A DNA stretch of 64,000 nucleotides, taken from positions 124,001 to 188,000 of the forward strand of contig CANMSD010000002.1 in assembly GCA_947500645.1 (NCBI GenBank), read 5' to 3'. A program made the translations under genes and the position numbers. Shown one piece after another: positions 9,019-17,795 of the stretch (positions within the stretch are counted from its first letter, which is position 1; every line of letters starts with the position of its first letter). Below the pieces are notes generated by a model. It made no database searches. It saw only the letters and a list, made by a program, of their open reading frames with translations, and had not been told where the DNA came from. The stretch comes from an uncultured Erythrobacter sp. (GTDB taxonomy: Bacteria; Pseudomonadota; Alphaproteobacteria; Sphingomonadales; Sphingomonadaceae).

Positions 9019-9300
9019 ATGAACGCCAAGTCAATCGCCAATATCGCCGGTCTTGCCCTTACTGCAGGTATCGCAGCTGGCCTCGCTACCACCCCAGTTG
9101 CCGCACAAAGTTCGAAAGAAAGATGTTACGGTGTTTCGAAAGCCGGCAAGAACGATTGTGCAGCTGGCCCAGGCACCAGCTGCGCCGGTACATCGACGCG
9201 CGATTATCAAGGCAATGCATGGACCTATGTTGACAAGGGTACTTGCGTTACGATCAAAACGCCCAAGGGCAATGGCTCATTGAAGCCGGTCAAGCGCTAA
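9019..9300 (+). CDS. bufA: DUF2282 peptide, bufferin-type (BufA1) precursor
   Basis: This 93-residue exported peptide has a signal sequence ending at VAAQ (residue 30). The mature part has four cysteines at 36, 47, 55 and 76, in the DUF2282 pattern [17 protein letters not shown] ... SCAG ... DKGTC. In described systems two of the cysteines are modified by the DUF692 enzyme so that the peptide binds copper or related soft metals in the periplasm; the metal here is unknown. GGAG lies seven bases before the ATG; a longer in-frame reading from 8839 has no family support. It is the first gene of a four-gene operon and the likely substrate of BufB/BufC. Confidence 0.88.
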   Translation: MNAKSIANIAGLALTAGIAAGLATTPVAAQSSKERCYGVSKAGKNDCAAGPGTSCAGTSTRDYQGNAWTYVDKGTCVTIKTPKGNGSLKPVKR

Positions 9301-9328
9301 CAGGCGCAGGAATTCTAGGAGGAATGAA

Positions 9329-9793
9329 ATGAGCAGTGTATTGTCACTATACGACCGCCTCGTCGGCACCCTGTCAGGGCGGTTTTTCGAGAGCATTGCG
9401 CTGCTCTTTTCCCGCATAGCGCTCGCTGGAATATTCTGGCGCTCATACCAGACGAAGGTGGTTGAAGGCACCTGGCTTCAGATCGATGAAGTGCAGTATC
9501 TCATTTTTGACAATGAGTTTGCTGGTCTGCCTCTGCCTTCATCGCTTGCAGTGCCGCTCGCGACCTATGCGGAGTTCCTCTTTCCAATCTTGCTTTTGAT
9601 CGGCCTTGCGACGCGCTTCTCCGCACTTGCCTTGCTGATTATGGCGCTTGTTATCCAGCTGTTCGTGTTCCCGACTACGGCGCACTTTTTCGGCTGGGCC
9701 ATGTTGCCGATTGCCCTTGGCCTGATCCTGATCAGCCGCGGGCCTGGTATGTTCTCGCTCGACGCGTTGATTGCCAGAGTTCGCGGCCAGTAA
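9329..9793 (+). CDS. DoxX family membrane protein
   Basis: The 154-residue protein has four hydrophobic segments and the DoxX family layout: an early RIALAGIFWRS block, then PLATYAEFLFPILLLIGLATRF, then two further helices. AGGAGG at 9317-9322 sits six bases before the ATG, the strongest ribosome binding site in the locus. DoxX-type proteins are regular members of DUF2282-DUF692-DUF2063 clusters (HvfD/GigD position), probably as quinone-linked membrane redox partners, but their exact role is not settled. It lies 28 bases after bufA and 11 before the sigma gene. Confidence 0.87.
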   Translation: MSSVLSLYDRLVGTLSGRFFESIALLFSRIALAGIFWRSYQTKVVEGTWLQIDEVQYLIFDNEFAGLPLPSSLAVPLATYAEFLFPILLLIGLATRFSALALLIMALVIQLFVFPTTAHFFGWAMLPIALGLILISRGPGMFSLDALIARVRGQ

Positions 9794-9804
9794 GGCCAAG
9801 TACA

Positions 9805-10335
9805 ATGATCGGAGACGAAGCAACTCTTTCCCGCCTCATGGCGTCGGCACAGGATGGTGACAAAGCCGCCTACAATGTGCTGCTGTCAGAGGCGGGACTG
9901 TGGCTGGAACGGTATTATCGCCGGCGCGTACCACCGTCCCAGCTTGATGATCTGGTGCAAGATGTGTTGCTTGCGATCCATGCCAAGCGTGCGACATACG
10001 ATCCGACGCGTCCGTTTCTGCCTTGGCTGGCAGCAATCGCGCGGTATCGCTGGGTCGATCATCTTCGCAAGGTCTACAAGCATGAAAGCAAAGAGATCGA
10101 AGATGACGATGCGATCGAGGATAGCGACGAGGAGGTCACCCTCGCCCGCGTCAGCCTGGAGCGGTTGTTCGGATATCTGAACGAGAAACAGGCAACGGCC
10201 ATTGAGTTGGTCAAGATTGAGGGGCTTTCGATCCGCGAAGCCTCGCAGCGTACCGGCCAGAGCGAGAGCCTGGTCAAAGTGAATATACATCGTGGCTTGA
10301 AGAAGCTGGCCACGCTCGTAGAGAAAGCTGAGTAA
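9805..10335 (+). CDS. sigF: ECF RNA polymerase sigma factor, SigF-like
   Basis: The 176-residue protein has sigma-70 region 2 (LDDLVQDVLLAIHAKRATYD, then FLPWLAAIARYRWVDHLRK) and region 4 (IEGLSIREASQRTGQS ... VKVNIHRGLKKL), with an acidic linker between them. There is no region 1 or 3, as expected for an ECF factor. The next gene, one base downstream, encodes an NrsF-like membrane anti-sigma factor. This pairing is that of Caulobacter SigF, which responds to heavy metals and controls a DUF2282/DUF692 cluster. It should recognise the GTAACC-N16-CGAA sites described here. Confidence 0.87.
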   Translation: MIGDEATLSRLMASAQDGDKAAYNVLLSEAGLWLERYYRRRVPPSQLDDLVQDVLLAIHAKRATYDPTRPFLPWLAAIARYRWVDHLRKVYKHESKEIEDDDAIEDSDEEVTLARVSLERLFGYLNEKQATAIELVKIEGLSIREASQRTGQSESLVKVNIHRGLKKLATLVEKAE

Positions 10336-10336
10336 G

Positions 10337-10984
10337 ATGAATACAAGCCGTGAAAACATGATAGCGGGACTGGCAGAAGGCCTGCAGCCTGTTCGCCGGA
10401 TCAATCCGCGCGACGGGTTGCTGTTGCTCGCGTTTGCGACACTGGTTGCATTCGGTGTGTCGGTGGTCGTGTTCGATTTCTGGTTCGGCATGCTCGAAGG
10501 ACAGGCTTCTGCATTTTTCTGGGTGACCAATGGCCTGGTTCTGCTGCTCGGCTGCGCCAGCGCGCTTGCCCTGATCCTTGGTGGATCGCCACGCGTCGGC
10601 CAGCGAGAGAATGCGCCGGGCTGGTCCGCAGCCATGGTGGCAGTGCTGCCAATCGCTGCGATTATTGCCCTGTTCACCGGGGAAGCCAATCATGTGCACG
10701 AGGGGCTGAACGACCCAGTCGCCGCGATGTGCACTAAAGCCTCGGTTTCCGCTGCACTTCTGGTCGGCCTGGCAGCAGTCATGTGGCTGCGTCGCAGCGC
10801 CCCCGTGTCGATAGAACGTTCGGCATGGCTGGTCGGGTTGGCCTCGGGCTCGCTAGGAACGGTCGCATATGGCATCACCTGCCCGCTCGACACCGTTTCG
10901 CACCTGGGCCTGTGGCATGTTGCCCCAATCGGGATCGCAGCCGTGGCCGCCCGCTTGGTCGTGCCCCCGCTGATCCGCTGGTAA
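10337..10984 (+). CDS. nrsF: NrsF-like anti-sigma-F factor (DUF1109)
   Basis: The 215-residue protein has about six hydrophobic segments, as in the DUF1109/NrsF family of membrane anti-sigma factors. Two cysteines stand out: Cys132 (AAMCTKAS) and Cys182 (GITCPLDTVSHL). Two conserved cysteines at nearly the same spacing are needed for stress sensing in the Caulobacter protein, as I recall it. It should hold SigF at the membrane and release it when metals or oxidants react with the cysteines. It starts one base after the sigF stop and ends the operon, 37 bases before a strong terminator. Confidence 0.85.
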   Translation: MNTSRENMIAGLAEGLQPVRRINPRDGLLLLAFATLVAFGVSVVVFDFWFGMLEGQASAFFWVTNGLVLLLGCASALALILGGSPRVGQRENAPGWSAAMVAVLPIAAIIALFTGEANHVHEGLNDPVAAMCTKASVSAALLVGLAAVMWLRRSAPVSIERSAWLVGLASGSLGTVAYGITCPLDTVSHLGLWHVAPIGIAAVAARLVVPPLIRW

Positions 10985-11021
10985 GACTGCGCCACCCACA
11001 CATTCCAATTGATTGGATTTG

Positions 11022-11052
11022 CGCCTTCCCTTCAGCAAGGGAAGGCGTTTTT
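11022..11052 (+). terminator. Rho-independent terminator after nrsF
   Basis: A perfect 11-bp stem (CGCCTTCCCTT with AAGGGAAGGCG) encloses the loop CAGC and is followed by TTTTT. It closes the bufA-doxX-sigF-nrsF operon. The minus-strand side lacks a T run, so it probably works in one direction only. Confidence 0.92.
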
Positions 11053-11073
11053 GCTAAGTTGCTCTGTTGAGTT

Positions 11074-12078
11074 CTACAACCACTTCCAGCGCCAGAAGAG
11101 CAACAGCTGGAGCGCCATAATGCCCAAGCAAATGGCGACCACAATCCAGAATGCATCGCCATCGTCCACCCCCGGCATACCTCCTACGTTGATACCCATC
11201 AGACCGGTCAAAAAACCTAGCGGCAGGAATATGCCGGCCACGATTGTCAGCATGTAGGTCGCATGCTCGTTCGATGCGAGGCTGCGGGCGCGCAGCTCGT
11301 CTTGCAAGACGAGCGCACTTTCCTTGCTGATGTCGATATCATCGAGATACCGCCTGAGGCGTTCGATCGATTCTGCGATTTCACGCCGATCATGCCCCTC
11401 AAACCATTGGGGCGCATCACGTGAAATTCGCTCCAATGCTTCATGCTGCGGCGACATATGACGCTTCAGAGCCAGACAATTGCGCCGGATCGACGTAATT
11501 CTTGGTAGGATATCCTCGTAGTCCTCTTCGACATCCATCTCTTCGAGAATGTCGATCTGGTCGTTCATATCGACAATCGTTTGGTTCATGCGAACCACCA
11601 GCTGGTCGACGATCTGCACGATCGCCGCTCCGGCGTCGGTTGGCCCCTTCCCGGCATCGACCAGCGCAAGAATATCTCGCGGAGTCTGCATCGGAAACTT
11701 TCGCAAGGTGATCAGACGGGTTCCGTCACACCATAGCTGCAGCGAAATCATGTCTTCCGGCTGAGCATTGGGATTGAAATTGATCCCGCGCAAGGTGGCG
11801 ACAATCGCATTGCCTTCTCGCAGCGCCCGTGGCCGAGTGGAATCCGACACAAGCAATTCGGCAGTCGTGGGCGATATGTCGAGATCGGCGACAAGCCAGG
11901 GCTTCACCTCGTGAGCCTGGCGGCGAAGGTGGAGCCATAATATCTCCCCCGGCGCCTGAGGTTGCCAGTTATCGACTTCAGTCCGCCCAATCGGGCGCCC
12001 TCCTCCTTTGCCATCGAGCACACGCCCGAAAATGAGCGGGTCAATTCCCTCTGTCGCATCGGTTGCCAATTGATCCAT
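11074..12078 (-). CDS. CorA-family divalent cation transporter, ZntB-like
   Basis: The 334-residue protein has a long cytoplasmic N-terminal funnel rich in charged helices and two C-terminal membrane segments. The pore motif between them is GLMGINVGG, the GxNxGG form of ZntB-like proteins rather than the GMN of magnesium-type CorA, with Ile in place of Met. ZntB proteins move zinc or other divalent cations, and the direction of transport here is uncertain. It diverges from ispG with a 69-base spacer and lies next to the metal-stress locus, although nothing shows it shares the sigma-F promoter. Confidence 0.85.
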   Translation of the reverse strand: MDQLATDATEGIDPLIFGRVLDGKGGGRPIGRTEVDNWQPQAPGEILWLHLRRQAHEVKPWLVADLDISPTTAELLVSDSTRPRALREGNAIVATLRGINFNPNAQPEDMISLQLWCDGTRLITLRKFPMQTPRDILALVDAGKGPTDAGAAIVQIVDQLVVRMNQTIVDMNDQIDILEEMDVEEDYEDILPRITSIRRNCLALKRHMSPQHEALERISRDAPQWFEGHDRREIAESIERLRRYLDDIDISKESALVLQDELRARSLASNEHATYMLTIVAGIFLPLGFLTGLMGINVGGMPGVDDGDAFWIVVAICLGIMALQLLLFWRWKWL

Positions 12079-12147
12079 TCAGACGTCATGCAGCACTTGG
12101 CGCTGCCTGTCATTGCCCCTTCATACTATCAGGCCTATATCGCGCCC

Positions 12148-13290
12148 ATGTCCTCAGTAAGGCCTTGGCGCGATATCGAACGGCGGGAATGCCGCCAAAT
12201 CATGGTCGGCGATGTGCCGGTGGGCGGCGATGCGCCGATAACCGTGCAAACCATGACCAACACCCCAACCGAAGATGCAGTGGCGACGATCGATCAGATT
12301 CGCCGCTGCGAAGAGGTAGGGTGCGATATTATCCGCGTCTCTTGTCCGACAGAGGAGGCTACCGCCGCCTTTGGCAAGATCACCAAGGCCGCGCGCATTC
12401 CGATAGTTGCCGATATCCATTTCCACTACAAACGCGCGCTCGAAGCTGCTGACGCAGGTGCTGCCTGCCTACGGATTAATCCCGGCAATATCGGCTCGAG
12501 CGACCGTGTGGCAGAAGTGGTCCGCGCGGCCAAGGCCAATGGCTGCGCGATCCGCATCGGTGTAAACGCGGGCAGCCTCGAGAAAGACCTGCTCGAAAAG
12601 TACGGCGAGCCGTGCCCCGAAGCGTTGATTGAAAGCGCGCTCGATCACATCAAGCTGCTCCAGGATCACGACTTCCACGAATTCAAGGTCGCGGTGAAGG
12701 CTTCCGACGTATTTCTTGCCGTAGCCGCTTATCACGGCTTGGCTGAGGCGGTGGATTGTCCATTGCACCTTGGCATTACCGAGGCCGGCGGACTGATCGG
12801 CGGTACGGTCAAAAGCTCCATCGGCATGGGCTCACTGCTTTGGGCCGGGATTGGCGACACGATCCGTGTCTCGCTGTCCGCAGAGCCCGAAGAAGAAGTC
12901 AAAGTCGGATACGAGATGCTCAAGGCACTTGGCCTGCGCACGCGCGGTGTGCGGGTGGTTTCTTGCCCCAGCTGCTCGCGCCAGGGCTTCGACGTAATCC
13001 GCACGGTCGAAACGCTCGAGAAGCGGCTCGAGCATATCAAGACGCCGATGTCGCTGTCTGTGCTCGGCTGCGTCGTCAACGGACCGGGCGAGGCGCGCGA
13101 GACCGACATCGGCCTGACCGGCGGCGGCAATGGCAAGCATATGGTCTACCTCTCGGGCGTGACCGATCATACCGTGCAAAGCGAGGACATGCTCGATCAC
13201 ATCGTCAAGCTGGTCGAAGAAAAAGCGGCGAAAATCGAAGCGGGCGAAGCGACTGCTTTCGATCCGCATGCAGCCGAAGCGGTGGAGTAG
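12148..13290 (+). CDS. ispG: 4-hydroxy-3-methylbut-2-enyl diphosphate synthase
   Basis: This enzyme makes HMBPP from MEcPP in the non-mevalonate isoprenoid pathway, using a [4Fe-4S] cluster. The 380-residue protein has the N-terminal TIM barrel ([30 protein letters not shown]) and the C-terminal cluster domain. Cluster ligands are Cys273 and Cys276 (CPSC), Cys308 ([11 protein letters not shown]) and Glu315. The length fits the short bacterial form. An in-frame start at 11962 would overlap the ZntB-like gene, so I chose 12148. The deacetylase-like gene follows 11 bases later and is likely co-transcribed. Confidence 0.95.
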   Translation: MSSVRPWRDIERRECRQIMVGDVPVGGDAPITVQTMTNTPTEDAVATIDQIRRCEEVGCDIIRVSCPTEEATAAFGKITKAARIPIVADIHFHYKRALEAADAGAACLRINPGNIGSSDRVAEVVRAAKANGCAIRIGVNAGSLEKDLLEKYGEPCPEALIESALDHIKLLQDHDFHEFKVAVKASDVFLAVAAYHGLAEAVDCPLHLGITEAGGLIGGTVKSSIGMGSLLWAGIGDTIRVSLSAEPEEEVKVGYEMLKALGLRTRGVRVVSCPSCSRQGFDVIRTVETLEKRLEHIKTPMSLSVLGCVVNGPGEARETDIGLTGGGNGKHMVYLSGVTDHTVQSEDMLDHIVKLVEEKAAKIEAGEATAFDPHAAEAVE

Positions 13291-13301
13291 CGGCGGGCGC
13301 T

Positions 13302-14234
13302 TTGCTCCACGTCGTTCATCACGCAGATTACATGGCGCCGCGTCCAGAGCGTGGGACGTTCAAGTTCGACAAGTACTACCTTGTCATGGAGGCGCTGCGC
13401 GCGAGCAATGCCGCGCTGACGGAGCACGCTCCCTTCCCGATGCCCCGCAAATGGCTCGAGGCCGTTCACGATCCTAGCTACGTCGACGAAGTCTTCCGCG
13501 CCGAAGTCCCGCGAGAGAAAGAGCGTCGCATCGGCTTTCCTGTAACGCCGCACATCGCCAGCCGCGTGCGCCATACCAATGGCGGCACATGGCTCGCAGC
13601 GCAGCTCGCGATGAAGCACGGCTATGCGGCAAACAGCGCCGCAGGGAGTCACCATGCCCTGCACGATACCGGCGCAGGATACTGCGTGTTCAACGACCTC
13701 GCCGTTGCCGCCAACCGCCTGATTGCCGAAGAGGACGCACGCCGCATCCTGATCGTCGATCTCGATGTGCACCAGGGTGACGGCACAGCTAGCCTCACCG
13801 CTGCACGCGACGACATTTTTACGCTTTCCATGCACGCCGAAAAGAACTTCCCTGTGAGGAAAGCGCGATCAAATCTGGACGTGGCGATGCCCGACGGGGT
13901 CGACGATGATGGCTATATGGAGGCTCTCGCCAAGCATCTGCCCGATGTCTTTGCTCAGTTTGAGCCGGATTTCGTCTTCTACCAAGCGGGCGTCGATCCC
14001 CACACCGACGACAAGCTTGGCCGTTTGTCATTAAGCGATGACGGCCTTGTCGCGCGTGACCGATTTGTCGTGCGGGAAGCGCGCGCACGCGCCCTCCCCA
14101 TCGCCAGTGCGCTGGGCGGCGGATATGGCGATGATCAGCGTGAAGTTGGCGCTCGGCACGCGCGATCCATGCTGGCCATGGCGAAGGAAAACACTGAATT
14201 CCCGGCAACTTCAGCCCTATTTAGAGAGGCTTAA
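13302..14234 (+). CDS. Histone deacetylase-family (AcuC/acetylpolyamine amidohydrolase-like) hydrolase
   Basis: I chose the TTG at 13302 because the family N-terminus (LHVVHHADY) begins there, giving 310 residues; the first ATG is at 13332 and would remove it. There is only GGAG 14 bases upstream, so translation may depend on coupling to ispG. The catalytic pair is His117-His118 (GSHHALHD). Zinc ligands sit in [10 protein letters not shown] (Asp155, His157), and YQAGVDPH ... LGGGYG are later family motifs. The protein should remove acyl groups from a small amide or protein; the substrate is unknown. Confidence 0.87.
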   Translation: MLHVVHHADYMAPRPERGTFKFDKYYLVMEALRASNAALTEHAPFPMPRKWLEAVHDPSYVDEVFRAEVPREKERRIGFPVTPHIASRVRHTNGGTWLAAQLAMKHGYAANSAAGSHHALHDTGAGYCVFNDLAVAANRLIAEEDARRILIVDLDVHQGDGTASLTAARDDIFTLSMHAEKNFPVRKARSNLDVAMPDGVDDDGYMEALAKHLPDVFAQFEPDFVFYQAGVDPHTDDKLGRLSLSDDGLVARDRFVVREARARALPIASALGGGYGDDQREVGARHARSMLAMAKENTEFPATSALFREA

Positions 14235-14258
14235 TGCTCTCGTTCTAGGCTGAACTCC

Positions 14259-14798
14259 ATGTTGGGACGTTCTATCTTTTTCGCGCTCGCCGTATGCGGC
14301 TTTGCCGCAATGGCTGTGCCGTCATCGGACGACGAGGACGCCGATAAGGAGAACAGCCATCCCAAGGGTGTCTTTGGCTCGACACAAAGTGCTCCCGCTC
14401 CATCAGCGGCAAACGCCGCCTGGTTCGCGGGCGAGCACACGCTCGACCGCCAACCGGATGGTCATTTCTACGCTCTGGCAAATGTGGATGGAGCCAATGT
14501 GCGCATGATGGTCGACACCGGCGCAAGCGTGATCGCGTTGACCGCCGACGACGCCTTGGCCGCCGGCCTGCAATGGGACGAATCTCAAGTCCGGCATATT
14601 GGCGCAGGCGCCAGCGGTGCAGTTTACGGCGTTCCGACCCGACTCAAAGAGGTGGAAATTGGCGGCATGGTCAGGCGCAGCGTCCAGGCCGTGATCATCC
14701 CGGAAGGGCTCGGCATTTCGCTGCTCGGGCAATCATACTTATCGCGAATTGGCGCGGTCGAGATCGCCGACAACCGAATGGTTATGAGCGCCGAATAA
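14259..14798 (+). CDS. Retropepsin-like aspartic protease (TIGR02281-type), membrane-anchored
   Basis: The 179-residue protein has an N-terminal hydrophobic anchor (residues 4-20), an acidic/Pro-Ala linker and one retropepsin-like domain. The catalytic motif is VDTGAS at 85-90 with Asp86, and the second signature is ISLLGQSYLSRIG near residues 153-165. Having a single aspartate lobe, it must dimerise to be active. This family is common in Alphaproteobacteria as periplasm-facing proteins of unclear substrate. It starts 24 bases after the deacetylase-like gene and may end that operon. Confidence 0.85.
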   Translation: MLGRSIFFALAVCGFAAMAVPSSDDEDADKENSHPKGVFGSTQSAPAPSAANAAWFAGEHTLDRQPDGHFYALANVDGANVRMMVDTGASVIALTADDALAAGLQWDESQVRHIGAGASGAVYGVPTRLKEVEIGGMVRRSVQAVIIPEGLGISLLGQSYLSRIGAVEIADNRMVMSAE

Positions 14799-14816
14799 GC
14801 CTCGCCAGCTGATTTG

Positions 14817-15470
14817 TCAGAAGTAGATATCGATGTGGTCGGTCAGGCCGTCGCACCATTCGAATTCACGCAGTCGATAGTATTTTCGGTTTTGCGTAAC
14901 GGCGAAACGCCACTCCTTGTTTTGGTCGCAGAAACGATCGACATCAGGCGTACCCATGATGGTGATTTCGCCATTGAACAGAAAATGGTCTGCGCCAATC
15001 TCCGTGATCCGGCCCTCCAGCTTCAGGGCAGCGCCATCTGCCCCGCGATGCTCTGCGGTCAGCCACCAAACATCGTTTTCATCGACGAGGACAAGAACCG
15101 GCCCGCGCTTCTCCCATCCGATCCACTGCAGTGTTATTCCCGAGTTGCCGAACAGTCGCTCAGCGCCGGCTTGATTGGTGATCTTCGTGGGCATTTCCGG
15201 AATCTCAACCATCTCAACCGTGATGACCGATGGCCCTTCCGCCAGATTCTTGCGTACGATCGCTATGTCGCTGAGCGCTGGAAGCTGCATTGGGCCTGAT
15301 GAGATGGGTTCCTCTGGCTCCGTATGCGCCTGAACGGGCGGATCAGTAACCGGCTCTTGCTTGGCCGCGGGAGCGGGTGTGGAGACAACATAGCCATCAG
15401 GCGGCGGGCATCCGCCCAGCATCACCGCGCCTGAAATCAATGCCAAAACTCGCCACATCCGCGCGATCAT
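14817..15470 (-). CDS. Putative lipoprotein of unknown function
   Basis: With the ATG at 15470 the product has 217 residues and GGGAG eight bases upstream; a longer reading from 15548 adds a poor N-terminus. The signal peptide ends in the lipobox VMLGGC, so Cys21 would be lipidated. A Pro/Thr/Glu-rich linker follows, then a soluble domain with WIGWEKRGPVLVLVDENDVWW and a Cys pair (RFCDQN, FEWCDGL). I do not recognise the domain. It converges with the retropepsin gene and diverges from the flavoprotein gene. Confidence 0.7.
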   Translation of the reverse strand: MIARMWRVLALISGAVMLGGCPPPDGYVVSTPAPAAKQEPVTDPPVQAHTEPEEPISSGPMQLPALSDIAIVRKNLAEGPSVITVEMVEIPEMPTKITNQAGAERLFGNSGITLQWIGWEKRGPVLVLVDENDVWWLTAEHRGADGAALKLEGRITEIGADHFLFNGEITIMGTPDVDRFCDQNKEWRFAVTQNRKYYRLREFEWCDGLTDHIDIYF

Positions 15471-15562
15471 CCGCTCACTCCCAACTCGCACAACCTTGCA
15501 TGATAGAGCGAAAGCCGCCACGCTTTTTTCAATCTTATCATCGCGCAAGGGATACCAGAGGC

Positions 15563-17026
15563 ATGGCCGAACTTGAAACCGATTACCTCATCATTGGCGC
15601 TGGCGCGGTCGGCCTCGCCTTTGCAGACACGCTGCTAGATGAAGATCCCGATTGCCACATCACGATCGTCGACAAACACGCCAAGCCCGGCGGACACTGG
15701 AACGACGCCTATTCCTTCGTGACGCTGCACCAGCCATCAGCGACCTATGGCGTCAATTCGATGGAACTGTGCACCAACCGCGTTGACCAGCATGGGCACA
15801 ACGCGGGCATGTATCCGCTCGCCAAACATGCGGAAATCTTGGCTTATTACGAGCGCCTGATGAGCGATCGCCTCATCCCCAGTGGGCGGGTCGAATACTT
15901 CCCGCTGACGGAATATGTGGCGAAGGAAGGCGAGGACCACAAAATCAAAGGCATCCTGTCGGGCAAGGAGCAGAGCGTGACAGTGCGCCGCAAGCTGGTC
16001 GACGGCACCTACTTCCAGACCTCCGTCCCATCGACGCATAAGCCTGGTTACGAGATCGCCGACGGAACGCCATTCACTATTCCGGGCGACCTGCCGTCGC
16101 TTTGGAAGGATGCCGATAATCTGCCGGAGCACTTCGTGATCCTTGGTGCTGGCAAGACCGCGATGGACACTGCCGTATGGCTGCTCGAGGCAGGCGTTGC
16201 GGCCGACCGAATTGGCTGGGTGCGCCCTCGCGATAGCTGGATGTTCAATCGCAAGTTCCTGCAACCGGCCGAACATCATCTGGATCGGCTGGTCGATTTT
16301 CAGCGTCGGCAAATGCGCGCAGCGGCAGCTTCGCAAACGGGCGATGAGATGTTTGCGAAGCTCGGCGAAGAGGGCCTGATGCTGCGGATCGATCCTGACA
16401 CCAAGCCGGAAATGTTCCACTTCGCAGTGATTTCCGAAGGCGAAGTCGAGATGTTGCGCGGCATCAAGAATGTCTATCGCCAAGGCCGGGTCGAGCGGAT
16501 CGAACCGGGCAAGATGCATTTCGCTGATGAAGTCGTCGATGTTCCGGAAGGCACTTTGTTCATCGATTGCACCGCCTCGGCGGTGCCCTTCGATGCTCGC
16601 TATAACCAGCGCCCCTTCTTCGATGGCGACACGATAACGCTGCAACTGGCGCAGTCTCCGTTCGTACCATACAGCGCCTCTCTAGCGGCTTTCATTGAGG
16701 CGAACTTCGACACGGACGATGAGAAGAACGCCCTTGTCCCTCCCGCACCGCTGACCGACACGCCAAGCACCTATCCAGCGGCTTTCCTCTCCAACCTGCG
16801 CAGCACGGGAATTCTGTCAGGCAACGAGAAGACAAGCGCTTTCAATGCGCGCAGCCGCCTGCATCCAACCGGCCCTGCGGTGGCCAAGATGATGGCAGAA
16901 AATAGCCCCAAACTCGCTGCGGTGGCTGACATCGGTAAAGTCGTGCAGGAATGCATGCCCGGAATCATGGAATTGGGCATGAAAGCCTTTGCCGAGCACA
17001 ATGGCGCGCCGCCACGGGGCAGTTGA
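15563..17026 (+). CDS. FAD/NAD(P)-binding oxidoreductase
   Basis: The 487-residue flavoprotein has an N-terminal FAD-binding motif IIGAGAVGLAFAD (near residues 10-22) and a second dinucleotide motif ILGAGKTAMD near residues 193-202. The two-motif order and the GGHWNDAYSFVTLHQPS segment resemble flavin monooxygenase-like or NAD(P)-binding 'hypothetical' oxidoreductases of sphingomonads. The substrate is unknown. AGAGG lies just before the ATG at 15563; longer in-frame readings run back into the divergent lipoprotein. It appears to be a single-gene unit. Confidence 0.82.
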   Translation: MAELETDYLIIGAGAVGLAFADTLLDEDPDCHITIVDKHAKPGGHWNDAYSFVTLHQPSATYGVNSMELCTNRVDQHGHNAGMYPLAKHAEILAYYERLMSDRLIPSGRVEYFPLTEYVAKEGEDHKIKGILSGKEQSVTVRRKLVDGTYFQTSVPSTHKPGYEIADGTPFTIPGDLPSLWKDADNLPEHFVILGAGKTAMDTAVWLLEAGVAADRIGWVRPRDSWMFNRKFLQPAEHHLDRLVDFQRRQMRAAAASQTGDEMFAKLGEEGLMLRIDPDTKPEMFHFAVISEGEVEMLRGIKNVYRQGRVERIEPGKMHFADEVVDVPEGTLFIDCTASAVPFDARYNQRPFFDGDTITLQLAQSPFVPYSASLAAFIEANFDTDDEKNALVPPAPLTDTPSTYPAAFLSNLRSTGILSGNEKTSAFNARSRLHPTGPAVAKMMAENSPKLAAVADIGKVVQECMPGIMELGMKAFAEHNGAPPRGS

Positions 17027-17078
17027 TGCGATTTTTTGTTCACGGAAACGTTAGAATTGGGTTATTAGTTTAGCTAAT

Positions 17079-17780
17079 ATGAAACGGCGTGATTTGATCA
17101 AAACCGGTCTTGCCGCAGGCGCGGCTCTGGCCCTTCCGAAAACTTTGGCTGCCGCTCCGCAGCGCGGCTCTATCCGCGACCGCAAATTGTTCGAGATTGC
17201 CAAGCGAGAGCTGGACCGAGCGGGCGGCGCCATCTGGAAGCGCGATATTGTCGGCATAGCCGATTTTGGAGTCCATTCTGCCAGCCGCCGGTTCCACTTC
17301 GTCAATCTCGATCGCGAAGAGGTCCAATCCTATCATGTCAGCCATGGCACCGGCTCCGACCCTGAACATGACGGCTGGCTCAACAATTATTCCAATGTCG
17401 AAGGCTCGAACGCGACCAGCCGCGGCGCCTATGTAACTTGGGAATGGTATGTCGGGCGCTATGGCACATCGGTGCGGCTCGGCGGCCTCGACCCAACCAA
17501 TGATGCTGCGCTGCGCCGCTATATCGTGATGCACCGCGCGAAATATGCTGAGCCCTCGCATATCGATCGCTGGGGTCGGCTTGGGCGCTCGAACGGTTGC
17601 TTTGCGCTGGGCGAAGAGCAATTCCGGATCGCACTGCTCAACCTTTCAGGCGGACGGCTGCTGTTCGCGGACAGCCTTGGCCTGCAGGAGGATGGCAGTA
17701 TCGCGCAACGTCCGCAGTACGAGCCACTGCAACCAGCGCGGCCAAACGATGTTCAGCGCTACGCTCCGGGGACGTTTTAG
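17079..17780 (+). CDS. Murein L,D-transpeptidase catalytic-domain protein (YkuD_2 type)
   Basis: The 233-residue protein begins with a Tat-like signal (KRRDLIKTGLAAGAALALP) and is otherwise one YkuD_2 domain. The catalytic segment is GRSNGCFAL with Cys174; the helper His is probably His152 (VMHRAKY). GTGSDPEHDG and SNVEGSNATSRGAYVT are family motifs. L,D-transpeptidases form 3-3 cross-links or attach proteins to peptidoglycan, but several YkuD_2 members are uncharacterised. It ends 15 bases from the convergent YcbB-like transpeptidase, so two unrelated L,D-transpeptidase subfamilies meet tail to tail. Confidence 0.85.
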   Translation: MKRRDLIKTGLAAGAALALPKTLAAAPQRGSIRDRKLFEIAKRELDRAGGAIWKRDIVGIADFGVHSASRRFHFVNLDREEVQSYHVSHGTGSDPEHDGWLNNYSNVEGSNATSRGAYVTWEWYVGRYGTSVRLGGLDPTNDAALRRYIVMHRAKYAEPSHIDRWGRLGRSNGCFALGEEQFRIALLNLSGGRLLFADSLGLQEDGSIAQRPQYEPLQPARPNDVQRYAPGTF

Positions 17781-17795
17781 GCCTTAGCTGGAGGC

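Noticed and set aside
12756..13301. Upstream extension of the deacetylase-like frame into ispG
   Set aside because: It lies inside ispG in another frame and is Arg-rich shadow sequence; the family N-terminus begins at 13302.
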